Below are positions 22,793 to 33,210 of a stretch of DNA of 64,000 nucleotides, one piece after another (position 1 is the first letter of the stretch; each line of letters opens with the position of its first letter). Position numbers and translations under genes: made by a program. The stretch is from an uncultured Verrucomicrobia subdivision 3 bacterium (GTDB taxonomy: Bacteria; Verrucomicrobiota; Verrucomicrobiia; Limisphaerales; UBA11358): positions 1 to 64,000 of the forward strand of contig CAIXUZ010000060.1 of NCBI GenBank assembly GCA_903922735.1. The letters run 5' to 3'. The notes under the pieces are model-generated. The model made no database searches, had not been told where the DNA came from, and saw only the letters and a program-made list of their open reading frames with translations.

Positions 22793-23722
22793 TCAATCGC
22801 GCGGATTGAACTTCGATTCATACGCCAGCTGCGCCCACAATTTTTTGGCCTCGGCGGATATTTTGTCCGGCACGACGATTTTGGTGACGACCAGCAGGTC
22901 GCCCGCCTTGCCGAGGCCGCGACCGCGAACCCGCAATTTCTGGCCGCTGGCGGTGCCGGCGGGGATCTTGATGTTCACCTTGCCGTCGAGCGTGGGCACG
23001 GCAATCTCCGCGCCCAGCGCGGCTTCCCAGGGCGCGAGTTCCAGCTCGTAAATGAGATTATGGCCGTCCACCTCGAAATCGGGATGCCGGGCGAGGCGGA
23101 TGCGGAGATACAGATCGCCGCCATGCTCGCCGCGGCCGGCGATGCGCAATTTCTGGCCCTCGGTGATGCCGGCGGGAATCTTGACCTGGTGGGAGTCGGT
23201 GCGGTTCTCCCGCCGCACGGTGACGGTGCGGACGGAACCGCGCTTGGCCTCCTCCAGCGTGACCATGATGTCGCCCTCGATATCGCGGCCCGGTTCCTCC
23301 ACCGGCTCCCCGGCAAAGCCCGGCTGCCCGCCAAAGCCGCCGCCGCGCATTCGCGAGCCGAACATCTGCTCGAAGAAATCGCTGAAGCCGGTGCCGTCAA
23401 ATTCAAATTCCGCGCCGCCGCCGCGTCCGCCGCGAAAGGCCTGGCCGCCGCCGTAGCCGCCGGCGCCGGGCGGCGGACGGAATTCCGCGCCGGATTTCCA
23501 GTTGGCGCCCAGCTCGTCGTACTTCTTGCGTTTTTCCGCGTCGCCGAGGACTTCGTAAGCCTCGTTGATCTCCTTGAATTTTTCCTCGGCCTTCTTTTTG
23601 TCCTTGGCGACGTCGGGATGAAATTCGCGGGCGAGTTTGCGGAAGGATTTTTTGATGTCAGCCTCGCTGGCCGCGCGCGGCACCCCGAGACTCTGGTAAT
23701 AATCTTTGTATTGAACGGCCAT
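22793..23722 (-). CDS. cbpA: DnaJ-class co-chaperone, CbpA type
   Basis: This is a 309-residue protein. The N-terminal J domain (YKDYYQSLGVPRAASEADIK, residues 5-24) holds the HPD motif in EFHPDV (about 35), needed to stimulate the Hsp70 ATPase. A Gly-rich linker follows (about 85-120: GAGGYGGGQAFRGGRGGG). The zinc finger of true DnaJ is missing and the DnaJ C-terminal beta domains follow directly, as in CbpA, whose length it matches. It lies 69 bp after the HtrA gene on the same strand, the last member of an apparent FKBP-HtrA-DnaJ operon. The symbol reflects architecture, not demonstrated orthology. Confidence 0.9.
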   Translation of the reverse strand: MAVQYKDYYQSLGVPRAASEADIKKSFRKLAREFHPDVAKDKKKAEEKFKEINEAYEVLGDAEKRKKYDELGANWKSGAEFRPPPGAGGYGGGQAFRGGRGGGAEFEFDGTGFSDFFEQMFGSRMRGGGFGGQPGFAGEPVEEPGRDIEGDIMVTLEEAKRGSVRTVTVRRENRTDSHQVKIPAGITEGQKLRIAGRGEHGGDLYLRIRLARHPDFEVDGHNLIYELELAPWEAALGAEIAVPTLDGKVNIKIPAGTASGQKLRVRGRGLGKAGDLLVVTKIVVPDKISAEAKKLWAQLAYESKFNPRD

Positions 23723-23791
23723 CTGGAAATGAAGATGCCCGTCAGCGGCGAATTGTCAAAGCCGGAGACGGGCAATGGGAAAAAGGTTCGC

Positions 23792-25333
<1,542 letters not shown>

Positions 25334-25375
25334 AATGACCAATTGACAGACCACCCGCCGAAATGTTCAACGAAG

Positions 25376-26185
25376 TTATTTCGCGCCGGACTGGATTCTG
25401 GCGGCGTCCTCGGGCTTGATGACTTCGATCTTCGCGCCCTTTTTCATCTCCTCGGCGCTCGGCACCTTGATGATGTCGCTGGTGAGGGGCTGGGCGGACG
25501 CGGGCGGCGTGGCGGCCTTGATGGCGATCAATTCCACCTCGAAATTCAAAACCGAATTGGGCGGGATGCCGGGGCGGGCTTTTTCGCCATAGGCGAGCTC
25601 GGACGGGATGAACAATTTCCATTTGGAGCCGACGTTCATTTTCTGGAGCGCCTCGGTCCAGCCGGGAATCACGCCGTTGACCGGGAATTGCGCCGGCTGG
25701 CCGCGGTTATAGGAGCTGTCAAACTCGGTGCCATCGAGCAACTGGCCGCGATAATGCACGGTGACCACATCGCCGGGGCCGGGCTTGGCGCCGGTGCCAT
25801 TGGTGAGGACAAGATATTGCAGGCCGTCCGGCAGCGTCTGGACGCCGGGGTTGTTTTTATTCGCGGCGAGAAAAGCGCTGCCCTGGGCGCGATTATTAAC
25901 CGCCTGCTCGGCTTGCCGGGCCTGCTGTTTGGCACGCAGCCCCTGGAACGTTTCCTTCACCTCGGCTTCCGTCATCAACTGCTTGCCGCCGCCCAGCACA
26001 TCCTTGATGGCCAGGGCCACCAGGTCGGGATCGAGATCCAGGCTCTGCTGCTTCAAGTTATGGCCGATGCTCAAACCGACGGCGTAGCTGGCGCGGGATT
26101 TTTCGGTGGTCAAAGGACTGGCATCCGCCGCCAACAGCGGCAAAACGACCCCGAGACAAAGGATGGACAGGATGATTTTTTTCAT
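25376..26185 (-). CDS. FKBP-type peptidyl-prolyl isomerase, exported
   Basis: This is a 269-residue protein with a Sec signal (MKKIILSILCLGVVLPLLAA). An FKBP N-terminal helical dimerisation region (ASYAVGLSIGHNLKQQSLDL, about residues 32-130) is followed by the FKBP catalytic domain: VTVHYRGQLLDGTEFDSSYN, then VIPGWTEALQKMNVGSKWKL and IPSELAYGEKARPGIPPNSV. This is the FkpA/Mip architecture, which speeds proline isomerisation and assists folding in the periplasm. First gene of the FKBP-HtrA-DnaJ cluster, divergent from the Prc gene. Confidence 0.95.
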   Translation of the reverse strand: MKKIILSILCLGVVLPLLAADASPLTTEKSRASYAVGLSIGHNLKQQSLDLDPDLVALAIKDVLGGGKQLMTEAEVKETFQGLRAKQQARQAEQAVNNRAQGSAFLAANKNNPGVQTLPDGLQYLVLTNGTGAKPGPGDVVTVHYRGQLLDGTEFDSSYNRGQPAQFPVNGVIPGWTEALQKMNVGSKWKLFIPSELAYGEKARPGIPPNSVLNFEVELIAIKAATPPASAQPLTSDIIKVPSAEEMKKGAKIEVIKPEDAARIQSGAK

Positions 26186-26323
26186 AAAGCGTAATTCAGG
26201 CGGCTATTTTCTGGATTGCCCGCCAAAAGGCAATCCGATTCGTGCGCCCCAGCGGGCGCCGCCGCAATTTGTTTTCCTTGCTGAACGAACTTGGTTAGTC
26301 TGGGTCAAATGACTCACATCGTC

Positions 26324-28597
26324 ATGCGTTCCAATCGAATTTTAATGCTGGCTCTCGCCTTCACCGCCGCGCTGGCCCTCGGCGCGGGCTGTCAATCGAC
26401 CCAAACCCCGCCGCCATTGGCGGCGCCGGTCACCGCCCTGAAACCCGGCCCGAACGACGGGCGCATCGCCTACTATACCGCCCGGCTGCTGGAGGAATTT
26501 CATTACCGGCAACGCCCGCTGGACCGCGAATTGTCAGAAAAGTTTTTCGACGGCTTCATCGACACGCTCGATTCACGCCATGAAAACTTTTTGCAGACCG
26601 ACCTGGCCGAATTCGCCAGCTTCCGGACCAATCTCGACACGCTCACGCTCGGCCGGCAGGGCAAAACCGACCTGTCGCCCGCATTTTTGATTTACGAGCG
26701 TTTCTCGCAGCGCTTTCAACAGCACACCGCCTACGCCAACGAACTCCTGCGGCAGGACCGGTTCAAGTTCACGACCGATGAAAAGATCCAGATCGACCGG
26801 CGGCATGCCCCGTTCCCGAAAGATCTGAATGAAGCGCAGCAGCTCTGGCGGCAACATGTGCGCTACGATTATTTGCAGGAAAAACTGGCCCGGGAAATCA
26901 CCGAAACCAACGGCGCGCTGCGCGTTTACCTTTCCGCCACCAACGCCGCGGAAATCACCCCGACCCTCGCCCGGCACTACCGCTGGAATATGCGGATGAT
27001 GACCAATCTGGACAGCGATTCCGTCCTCCAGATTTATCTCAACGCCCTCGCCCACGCCTACGATCCGCACTCGGATTATTTCACCGCCCCCCACGCGGAA
27101 ACTTTTTCCATCGGCATGAACCTCGGCCTGTTCGGCATCGGCGCGCAGCTGCGCGAAGATGACGGCTATTGCACCATCAAATCCCTGGTGGCGGGCGGCC
27201 CGGCGGCCAAAGGCAAGCAGCTCAAGGAAAACGACCGCATCGTGGCCGTCGCGCAAAGCAACTCCCCGCCCGTGGACGTGGTGGACATGGACCTGGAAAA
27301 AGTCGTCCAACAAATCCGCGGCGCCAAAGGCACGGAAGTCCGCCTGACCGTCAGTCCCGCCGCCGACCGCGCCACCCGGCGCGTCGTCACGATTATCCGC
27401 GACGAAATCAAACTCGAAGACTCCGAGGCCAAGGCCAAGCTGGTGGAAATGCCCGACGGCCACGGGGCCACCAATCGCATCGGCATCATCGATTTGCCGT
27501 CCTTTTATGCGCCGGTGGATCTGGCCGCGGCCGGCGCCCACGCCACGCCGAAATACACCTCGGTCGATGTCGCCAAGCTCATCAAGAAGCTGAAGCAGGA
27601 AAACGTATCGGGCATCATCATTGATTTGCGCAGCAACCCCGGGGGCTCACTGGAAGAAGCCATCCGCTTCACCGGCCTGTTCATCAAGGATGGCCCCGTC
27701 GTGCTCGACCGCAACCCGGCCGGCTACGTGGATGTGAAGTCCGACCCCGACCCCACGCAAGTTTACGCCGGACCGCTCATCGTGATGGTCAACCGCTTCA
27801 GCGCCTCCGCCTCGGAAATTGCGGCGGCCGCGTTGCAGGATTACGGCCGGGCGCTCGTCGTCGGCGACATTTCCACGCACGGCAAAGGCACGGTGCAAAA
27901 CCTGACCCCGCTCCGGCCGTTCATCCGGTCCGCCTCGGCGTCCGCCACCAACGACCCCGGCGCCGTCAAAATCACCATCCGCAAATTTTACCGGGTCAGC
28001 GGCGCCTCCACGCAATTGAAAGGGGTGACGCCCGACATCGTTTTACCGGACGTGCTGAACTTCTCCGATCAAATCGGGGAAAGCGCCCTCGAAAACCCGC
28101 TGCCGTGGGACACCATCCAGCCGGTGAACTACGACAAGCTGAACCTCGTCCAGCCCTATCTCGCGCAACTCCGCACCACCACCGAAGCGCGCATCGCCAC
28201 CAATCAGGATTTCACCTACGTCCGGCAGGACATCGAGCAATTCCAGAAGGCGCAGACCGACAAGACCGCCACGCTCAACGAACACGACGCCATCAAGGAA
28301 CGCGAACGCAACGCCGCCCGCAGCAAGGCGCGCGAAACCGAACGCACCGCCCGCGAGGCAGCCAACGTGAAGATCTATGAAATCTCGGTGAAAAACGCCG
28401 ATCTGCCGGGGCTGATTGAGGACACCAACCACGTTGCGACCGCCACGGTGATCGCCCATAAGAAGAACACCATCGAGACCGCACTGGATGATAAAAAATC
28501 GCCGCCGCCGTTCGATCCCATGCTCGATGAAACCAAACGCATCCTGCTCGATTACATTTCCCTGCTCGCCCAAAGCAACGCCACCTCCAGTCATTAA
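26324..28597 (+). CDS. prc: Carboxy-terminal processing protease Prc/Tsp, lipoprotein
   Basis: This is a 757-residue protein. The ATG at 26324 puts a lipoprotein signal first (MRSNRILMLALAFTAALALG, then AGC lipobox); two earlier starts are in frame. An N-terminal tail-specific protease domain (about 45-240) is followed by a PDZ domain with LGLFGIGAQLREDDGYCTIK, then the S41 protease: LRSNPGGSLEEAI, the nucleophile Ser in RFSASASEIAAAALQDYGRA and the catalytic Lys in HGKGTVQ. The C-terminal DUF3340-like helical region carries many charged residues. Prc trims or degrades periplasmic proteins from the C-terminus. Confidence 0.94.
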   Translation: MRSNRILMLALAFTAALALGAGCQSTQTPPPLAAPVTALKPGPNDGRIAYYTARLLEEFHYRQRPLDRELSEKFFDGFIDTLDSRHENFLQTDLAEFASFRTNLDTLTLGRQGKTDLSPAFLIYERFSQRFQQHTAYANELLRQDRFKFTTDEKIQIDRRHAPFPKDLNEAQQLWRQHVRYDYLQEKLAREITETNGALRVYLSATNAAEITPTLARHYRWNMRMMTNLDSDSVLQIYLNALAHAYDPHSDYFTAPHAETFSIGMNLGLFGIGAQLREDDGYCTIKSLVAGGPAAKGKQLKENDRIVAVAQSNSPPVDVVDMDLEKVVQQIRGAKGTEVRLTVSPAADRATRRVVTIIRDEIKLEDSEAKAKLVEMPDGHGATNRIGIIDLPSFYAPVDLAAAGAHATPKYTSVDVAKLIKKLKQENVSGIIIDLRSNPGGSLEEAIRFTGLFIKDGPVVLDRNPAGYVDVKSDPDPTQVYAGPLIVMVNRFSASASEIAAAALQDYGRALVVGDISTHGKGTVQNLTPLRPFIRSASASATNDPGAVKITIRKFYRVSGASTQLKGVTPDIVLPDVLNFSDQIGESALENPLPWDTIQPVNYDKLNLVQPYLAQLRTTTEARIATNQDFTYVRQDIEQFQKAQTDKTATLNEHDAIKERERNAARSKARETERTAREAANVKIYEISVKNADLPGLIEDTNHVATATVIAHKKNTIETALDDKKSPPPFDPMLDETKRILLDYISLLAQSNATSSH

Positions 28598-28600
28598 CCG

Positions 28601-28816
28601 ATGGCGCAGCCGCGAGTAAAATGCCCGACCTGCAAAAAATCCGGCGCGTGGTTCGCCGGCCAATACGGGCCGTTCTGCTCGCACCGCTGCAAGCTCATTG
28701 ACCTCGGCAAATGGCTCGGCGGCGAACACGCCATCTCCGAGCCGCTCAAGCCGGAGCATTTCGAAAAATTCGCCGACCTGCCGCCGGGCGATTATCTGGA
28801 CCAACCGGAGACTTGA
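28601..28816 (+). CDS. yacG: DNA gyrase inhibitor YacG
   Basis: This is a 71-residue zinc-ribbon protein. The four Cys are CPTC (residues 8-11) and FCSHRCKLIDLGKWL, the diagnostic YacG arrangement, followed by the acidic tail. YacG binds GyrB and blocks DNA binding in enterobacteria; whether it does so here is untested. The start lies 3 bp after the prc stop, so it is probably cotranscribed. Confidence 0.94.
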   Translation: MAQPRVKCPTCKKSGAWFAGQYGPFCSHRCKLIDLGKWLGGEHAISEPLKPEHFEKFADLPPGDYLDQPET

Positions 28817-28838
28817 ACCGCCCGCTTTCCTCGGTAAA

Positions 28839-29489
28839 ATGTCGGCGATGAAAGGTAAAATCCTGCTGCCCCTGATTTTCGTGGCCACCTTCGCGGTGTC
28901 ACGGATTCCGGGGTTGCTGCCGCTCAATTTCAGCGCGGCGTATGCCTTTGCGTTCTGCGCCGGCGTCTTTTTCACCGGCGCGCTGGCCTGGGCGCTCCCG
29001 CTGGGCGTCCTGCTCGCCACGGACATTGCGCTGAACCTCTTTTATTCCTCGCAAGGCATCAGCGTCTGGGATTTGCCGAACTTGAAAGGCCAGTTGATCA
29101 ACTACGCCGCCTTTGCCGTGCTGATCTGGCTGGGCCGCAGCTTCAAAAACCGCACCTCCTTCGTCCATCTCCTCGGCGGCGGATTGCTCGGCGCGATTTT
29201 GTTCTATCTCATCACGAACACCGCCTCGTGGCTGTTCAATCCGTTTGGCAACGCCGAATATACGAAAAACCTCGCCGGCTGGATTATTGCGCTCACCCAA
29301 GGCCACGCCGGCTTTCCCCCGACGTGGGAATTTTTCCGCAACACCCTGCTCAGCGGCGGCCTCTTCACCGCGCTGTTTGCCGTCTCGCAAAAACTCACCG
29401 CCGAATCACCTGCTGAAAAAAAAGCCGGCGCCCGTGAACCCCAGGCCGAACCGGAAGCGGAAGGCGAACCGGAGGAAGCCAAGGCGTGA
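28839..29489 (+). CDS. Integral membrane protein, DUF6580-like
   Basis: This is a 216-residue protein from the ATG at 28839 (MSAMKGKILLPLIFVATFAV), with five or six membrane segments, among them FAFCAGVFFTGALAWALPLG, INYAAFAVLIWLG and LGGGLLGAILFYLITNTASW. A conserved FNPFGNAEYTKNLAGWIIAL loop follows. The C-terminus is a hydrophilic, Glu/Pro/Ala-rich tail. The pattern matches a family of predicted small transporters (DUF6580), but substrate and function are unknown. Its stop overlaps the start of the phosphoesterase gene (GTGA). Confidence 0.75.
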   Translation: MSAMKGKILLPLIFVATFAVSRIPGLLPLNFSAAYAFAFCAGVFFTGALAWALPLGVLLATDIALNLFYSSQGISVWDLPNLKGQLINYAAFAVLIWLGRSFKNRTSFVHLLGGGLLGAILFYLITNTASWLFNPFGNAEYTKNLAGWIIALTQGHAGFPPTWEFFRNTLLSGGLFTALFAVSQKLTAESPAEKKAGAREPQAEPEAEGEPEEAKA

Positions 29490-29947
29490 AAATCGGGGTG
29501 ATTTCCGACACCCACGGCTGGCTCGACCCGCGCGTGGAAAAGATTTTTGCGGGCGTGAAACACATTCTCCACGCCGGCGACATCGGCCACGCGACCTTGA
29601 TTCTGGAACTCCAGTTCATCGCGCCCGTGACCGCCGTGCTGGGCAACTGCGACAACGACCCCGGCTACCGGCTCACCGAAACCATCGAGCTCGCGCGGAA
29701 GAAATTCCTCATCCACCACATCGTCAATCCGCACACGCTCTCCCACGCCGCGGCGGAGAGCATCGCCAAGGCCGCGCCGCACGCCGTCATCTTTGGCCAC
29801 ACGCACAAGCGATATGCGGAGACGGTGAACGGGATTTTCTACTTCAATCCCGGCTATGCCGGCAAACCCAAGTTCGGCGCGGAACGCAGCGTGGCCATCC
29901 TGCATCTCGACGGCCCGGAAATCCGGCATGAATTCATACCGCTGTGA
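29486..29947 (+). CDS. YfcE/MJ0936-family metallophosphoesterase
   Basis: This is a 153-residue protein from a GTG start that overlaps the upstream stop by 4 bp. The metal-binding motifs are all present: SDTHGW near residue 8, HAGDIGH near 30, GNCDND near 53 and the C-terminal FGHTHKRY near 108. This compact fold hydrolyses phosphodiesters or phosphomonoesters with two metal ions. The substrate is not known. Last gene of the prc-yacG-DUF6580 run. Confidence 0.93.
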   Translation: MKIGVISDTHGWLDPRVEKIFAGVKHILHAGDIGHATLILELQFIAPVTAVLGNCDNDPGYRLTETIELARKKFLIHHIVNPHTLSHAAAESIAKAAPHAVIFGHTHKRYAETVNGIFYFNPGYAGKPKFGAERSVAILHLDGPEIRHEFIPL

Positions 29948-30028
29948 TCAGTCAGTCGCCGTTCCATGCGCGCTTGGCGGCATGATCCGACGTCAGGCAT
30001 TGCTTACCTCGCCAGCCCCGATCGTTTC

Positions 30029-30892
30029 ATGAAGGCCATCCTCCAACTGCTCGGCTTGGGCTTCGTCATAATGATGGTCACCTCGTGCGGAATGCCAAGG
30101 GTGACGAAGGAACGAAATATCACCTACGGAGAAGTCGGCGGAGAAAAGTTGCTACTGGACGCCTTTTATCCGCAGCCCAAAAAACCGGCCCTGCGACCGG
30201 CGGTGATCTGGGTGCACGGCGGCGGTTGGAGTGCTGGAAACAAGGATGCGTTTGCCAAGGGTGCCCGCGCGCTCGCCCAGCAGGGCTACGTCTGTTTTTC
30301 CATCAACTACCGGCTGGTATCGAACGGCCGCAACTGCTGGCCCGCGCAACTCGACGATGTCCAGCGTGCCGTGCGCTGGGTGCGGGCCAATGCGGAAAGA
30401 TTTGGCATCGATCCGAAGCGGATCGGTGCGATCGGACATTCGGCCGGCGGACACCTCGTGACCTGCCTCGGCACGCGTGAGACGCGCGATAATTCCGACG
30501 CAGCGCTGGCCCCGTATTCCAGCCGGGTCGCCTGCGTGGTGGATATGAGCGGCCCGGTCGATCTCGTAAACCAGGAAAACCCGTCGGTCAATCAGGTCGT
30601 CTACAATCTATTGGGGGGCACAACCGCCGGGCGGCCTGAGGCAGCGAGAGACGCGTCGCCGCTCTATTATGTCGATGCAAAGAGCGCGCCGTTTCTCATC
30701 CTCCACGGGCAACTGGACGAACTGGTGCATCCCCATCAAGCGGAGCGCCTCGACGCCGCGCTGCGCGCCGCCGGCATCGAATCCAGACTCCTGATGTTCA
30801 AGGATGAAGGTCACGTCCTGACGAAAAAGGAAAACACCGACCGCATGATTCGCGAGACGTTGGAATTCATGAAAAACCACCTGGCTCCCTGA
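30029..30892 (+). CDS. Alpha/beta-hydrolase esterase, predicted lipoprotein
   Basis: This is a 287-residue protein. The ATG at 30029 gives a lipoprotein signal (MKAILQLLGLGFVIMMVTSC, cleavage before Cys). The hydrolase domain has the oxyanion HGGGWSAGN, the nucleophile elbow IGHSAGGHLV, an Asp in HGQLDELVHPHQAE and the His in KDEGHVL, so the full triad is intact. It resembles the BD-FAE/carboxylesterase group, some of which deacylate plant polysaccharides. It stands alone with an unremarkable 100-bp gap on each side. An upstream ATG at 29966 would hide the lipobox. Confidence 0.88.
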   Translation: MKAILQLLGLGFVIMMVTSCGMPRVTKERNITYGEVGGEKLLLDAFYPQPKKPALRPAVIWVHGGGWSAGNKDAFAKGARALAQQGYVCFSINYRLVSNGRNCWPAQLDDVQRAVRWVRANAERFGIDPKRIGAIGHSAGGHLVTCLGTRETRDNSDAALAPYSSRVACVVDMSGPVDLVNQENPSVNQVVYNLLGGTTAGRPEAARDASPLYYVDAKSAPFLILHGQLDELVHPHQAERLDAALRAAGIESRLLMFKDEGHVLTKKENTDRMIRETLEFMKNHLAP

Positions 30893-30995
30893 AATGACCT
30901 TGTCGCTAAACAACACCATCGTTGGCGCGGTCGTTTCGACATGACGCCCACATCACGAATCTGCGGCAGCTTAAGGCTCCCGCATTGGCCTAAGA

Positions 30996-31445
30996 ATGAA
31001 AAAATTCCATCCAGCGCTCCGAATCCTGGCCCAGATGATCCTGTGCGGGCCGATTTTCATTTATTTTCCCTGGGCGGTGCTCGTGGGAATCGGCACGATT
31101 TACTTTTCGTTCACCGGCGTGTCAGCCGGTTTCTCAAAAGACTTCGGCTTCGGTTTGGGCTGGCTCGGGCTGATCGGGCTGATCGCCACCATCCTGATTC
31201 CGGCCGAGACTTTTAGAACGAGGAGTTGGGCGCGGTTGACCGTCACCAGCTTGATGGCCTGCGGGTTTCTGGCCACGACGGCGATTCTTCTGGATGACGA
31301 CGGCTCCGGCAGGTTAAACACCCAATGGGACTGGTGGAGAACATGGATCCTTGGCGGGCCATTGATAGTCGGCACTTGGAATCTGGTCCGGATTTGGAAA
31401 AAACCGACGCCGTCAGCCGACTCCGCCGCTTCCGGCCCATTGTAA
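30996..31445 (+). CDS. Small membrane protein, unknown
   Basis: This is a 149-residue protein starting MKKFHPALRILAQMILCGPI. Four hydrophobic segments are visible (ILAQMILCGPIFIYFPWAVL, GIGTIYFSFTGVSAGF, LGWLGLIGLIATILI and RLTVTSLMACGFLATTAILL). The C-terminus is hydrophilic. I recognise no family. Codon use is fairly GC-rich, like the host genes. Confidence 0.6.
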   Translation: MKKFHPALRILAQMILCGPIFIYFPWAVLVGIGTIYFSFTGVSAGFSKDFGFGLGWLGLIGLIATILIPAETFRTRSWARLTVTSLMACGFLATTAILLDDDGSGRLNTQWDWWRTWILGGPLIVGTWNLVRIWKKPTPSADSAASGPL

Positions 31446-31589
31446 TCCATTGAACAACCAGCGAAAACTGACGTCTAGCCCGGGAATCCAAACGATTGAA
31501 CCATCCCCTCCGCGCGAAGCGGGCAAGCTTTCACTTGGTTCGTAAGCCGAGAAACAATCCCAGCGTTAATTTAATTTGGGCCATAGGTG

Positions 31590-32087
31590 CTATTGGTTGG
31601 CGTATAAAAGTCCATTCACTCCGCAGGCGGTTCCTATCCAAACATCATATTTAGCTGCCGCAGGCGTTGAGTTTATGGCGTAGGTACAAATAACCGTATC
31701 ACTTCTCAATATTTCTTTTGGGGCATTTTTGCTTGTTATCCAACTCCCATCAGAAAGATCAAATGCACGGTCAAGACTTTTGAGTTTACCGACTTCGTCG
31801 TATCCGGGGCCATTTCGAGTAAACATTTCATCAGGATTACGACGGAAATAAAATGGGACATTGTTCCGTATTATTATAAATCTCACATTGTCCCATCCCC
31901 AAGAATTTCCATCCCCCCACAATCGCAGTGGAGTTGATCCCTTGTTGTTAAAATGAACAATAATGCGCGCTGAATGAGGACTCACGTTAAGTGTAATGTC
32001 CAACATATTTGCAGGTTGTGTATGTGCTATCGTGCATAGCGTGAAGACAACGGTGAATACAATGAAATACCTATAGAGTGTATGCAT
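31590..32087 (-). CDS. Exported hypothetical protein, AT-rich
   Basis: This is a 165-residue protein with a clear signal peptide (MHTLYRYFIVFTVVFTLCTI) and a probably all-beta body. Segments such as ARIIVHFNNKGSTPLRLWGD look like an Ig-like fold. I recognise no family. It is visibly richer in A and T than the genes around it and lies 46 bp behind another AT-rich minus-strand gene, so both may be recently acquired. Confidence 0.6.
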   Translation of the reverse strand: MHTLYRYFIVFTVVFTLCTIAHTQPANMLDITLNVSPHSARIIVHFNNKGSTPLRLWGDGNSWGWDNVRFIIIRNNVPFYFRRNPDEMFTRNGPGYDEVGKLKSLDRAFDLSDGSWITSKNAPKEILRSDTVICTYAINSTPAAAKYDVWIGTACGVNGLLYANQ

Positions 32088-32133
32088 ATCTAGAGTTTGA
32101 CTGTGAATGTTTAATCACATTGGCTCCGGCGGA

Positions 32134-32499
32134 TTAAGCGGAGTCATCATGTCGTGGCTTCAAAAGCAAGACTGCTGAGATAAGTGCGAAAATGCCGAAA
32201 ACAACATACAAGATTGAAAATGAGATACCGATACGCGCAAGCGCAGCGATGAAGCAAATAACCGCAAACATACCAAGAAACCATCGAGCCCAAGCATCAC
32301 CGCGAGTCAAAAATAAGCCAGCCACAATCACTATACCATTCAAAAGCAAAATTGAACCCTGCAACCACATATAATGAAAAACTTTTGAACCAACATGATT
32401 AGGCACCGATATCACAGAAAGGATGCTACTGATATTGGCGAAGGCGTTAACACACCCAAAAATCAACCATAGTATTCCAAGGATGCCGTATGTCTTCAT
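32134..32499 (-). CDS. Four-helix membrane protein, AT-rich
   Basis: This is a 121-residue protein with four membrane helices (GILGILWLIFGCVNAFANIS, SILLLNGIVIVAGLF, FLGMFAVICFIAALARIGIS and LYVVFGIFALISAVLLL). I recognise no family. Its upstream region carries ATTAGGCGGC about 17 bp before the ATG, similar to the GTTAGGC that precedes small genes at 58-59 kb. The shared leader begins 56 bp further upstream. Confidence 0.6.
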   Translation of the reverse strand: MKTYGILGILWLIFGCVNAFANISSILSVISVPNHVGSKVFHYMWLQGSILLLNGIVIVAGLFLTRGDAWARWFLGMFAVICFIAALARIGISFSILYVVFGIFALISAVLLLKPRHDDSA

Positions 32500-32554
32500 A
32501 GGCTTCGAGCCGCCTAATAGGTATTGTTTTGAAATTCTGCGGCCTTTCAGGGTC

Positions 32555-32635
32555 GCACGGTTTGAAGTGGTTTAGAGCCGCAACCATCATTTGTCCAGAT
32601 TATTAGCGCCGGCCAAACCCAGGCGATGCCCTTAA
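32555..32635. repeat. Leader repeat L1
   Basis: This 81-bp segment matches 59524-59603 over its whole length with one base of gap. It contains GGTTTAGAGCCGCAACCATC and ATTTGTCCAG followed by TTATTAGCGCC. It lies 56 bp upstream of the minus-strand gene starting at 32499 and about 186 bp before the first conserved dyad of array 2. I found no third copy. Confidence 0.8.
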
Positions 32636-32785
32636 GATCGCCGCCGCCTCTTGGCGCATGACGGAAAACCGTCCGCCCGCCCGGTCGCCGGTGATGGCCC
32701 GACCGGCCGTGGACGGTGGAGAAGCTAGCCGTTATGGTAAAACCCCGTTTTTGACCTGTTTTTGGACAAAACCACCCTTTTGACC

Positions 32786-33030
32786 CCCGTTTTGGCTTTT
32801 TTTATACAGACATTGGCTTCAATGCGTTCTGCATTGACTTAAATGCGTTCCGCATTGGCTTAAATGCATTTCACATTGTTTTAAATGCATTCCGAATTGG
32901 CTTAGATACGGAAGACAAAGACTGCTATGGGAAAGGCAAATGGACGCTGTTGGCGGGCGAAGTCAGGGACATGGCCATTAGCCATAGCGTTGAGCCGGCG
33001 GCTCAACCCATCGAGCCACAGGCTCGACAC
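32786..33030. repeat. Phased dyad array 2 (21-bp period)
   Basis: The first conserved dyads are AATGCGTTCTGCATT (centre 32828), AATGCGTTCCGCATT (32849), AATGCATTTCACATT (32870) and AATGCATTCCGAATT (32891), each 21 bp apart. After weak units the phase resumes with ATGGCCAT (32974.5), GTTGAGCCGGCGGCTCAAC (32998) and TCGAGCCACAGGCTCGA (33019), the last two again 21 bp apart. No gene was found between 32500 and 33210; 32636-32785 holds GC-rich inverted repeats and TTTTTGACC-type motifs. Confidence 0.8.
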
Positions 33031-33045
33031 TACAATGCCAGCTGC

Positions 33046-33110
33046 TTAATCCGCCGGATCTTTTTCAATCTGCTTTAAGCATTTCCTTATTTCGGTCAGC
33101 CTGGCAAAAA
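33046..33110 (-). pseudogene. Decayed 3' end of a sugar-porter gene, copy 1
   Basis: The minus strand reads FARLTEIRKCLKQIEKDPAD followed by stop. It aligns with the end of the intact sugar porter at 35883-37304 (FAKLPETKGKTLEQIERDLVD, stop). Only this end remains, just upstream of the GH43-like gene. It is probably a leftover of a transporter duplicate. Confidence 0.65.
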
Positions 33111-33210
33111 GCCGCGCTTCAGCCTTGCGCCGCCGATTACGCACCACCGATTAGGTTGCGTGACGCCTTTCGATTCTGGCACCATGCCTTGCCAATAAAT
33201 ATTTCCTCAA

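Noticed and set aside
22204-22809. Protein of 201 residues with heptad repeats
   Set aside because: The frame crosses a dispersed repeat and array 1 and ends inside the dnaJ 3' end. Palindromic changes in the units fit DNA symmetry better than peptide conservation.
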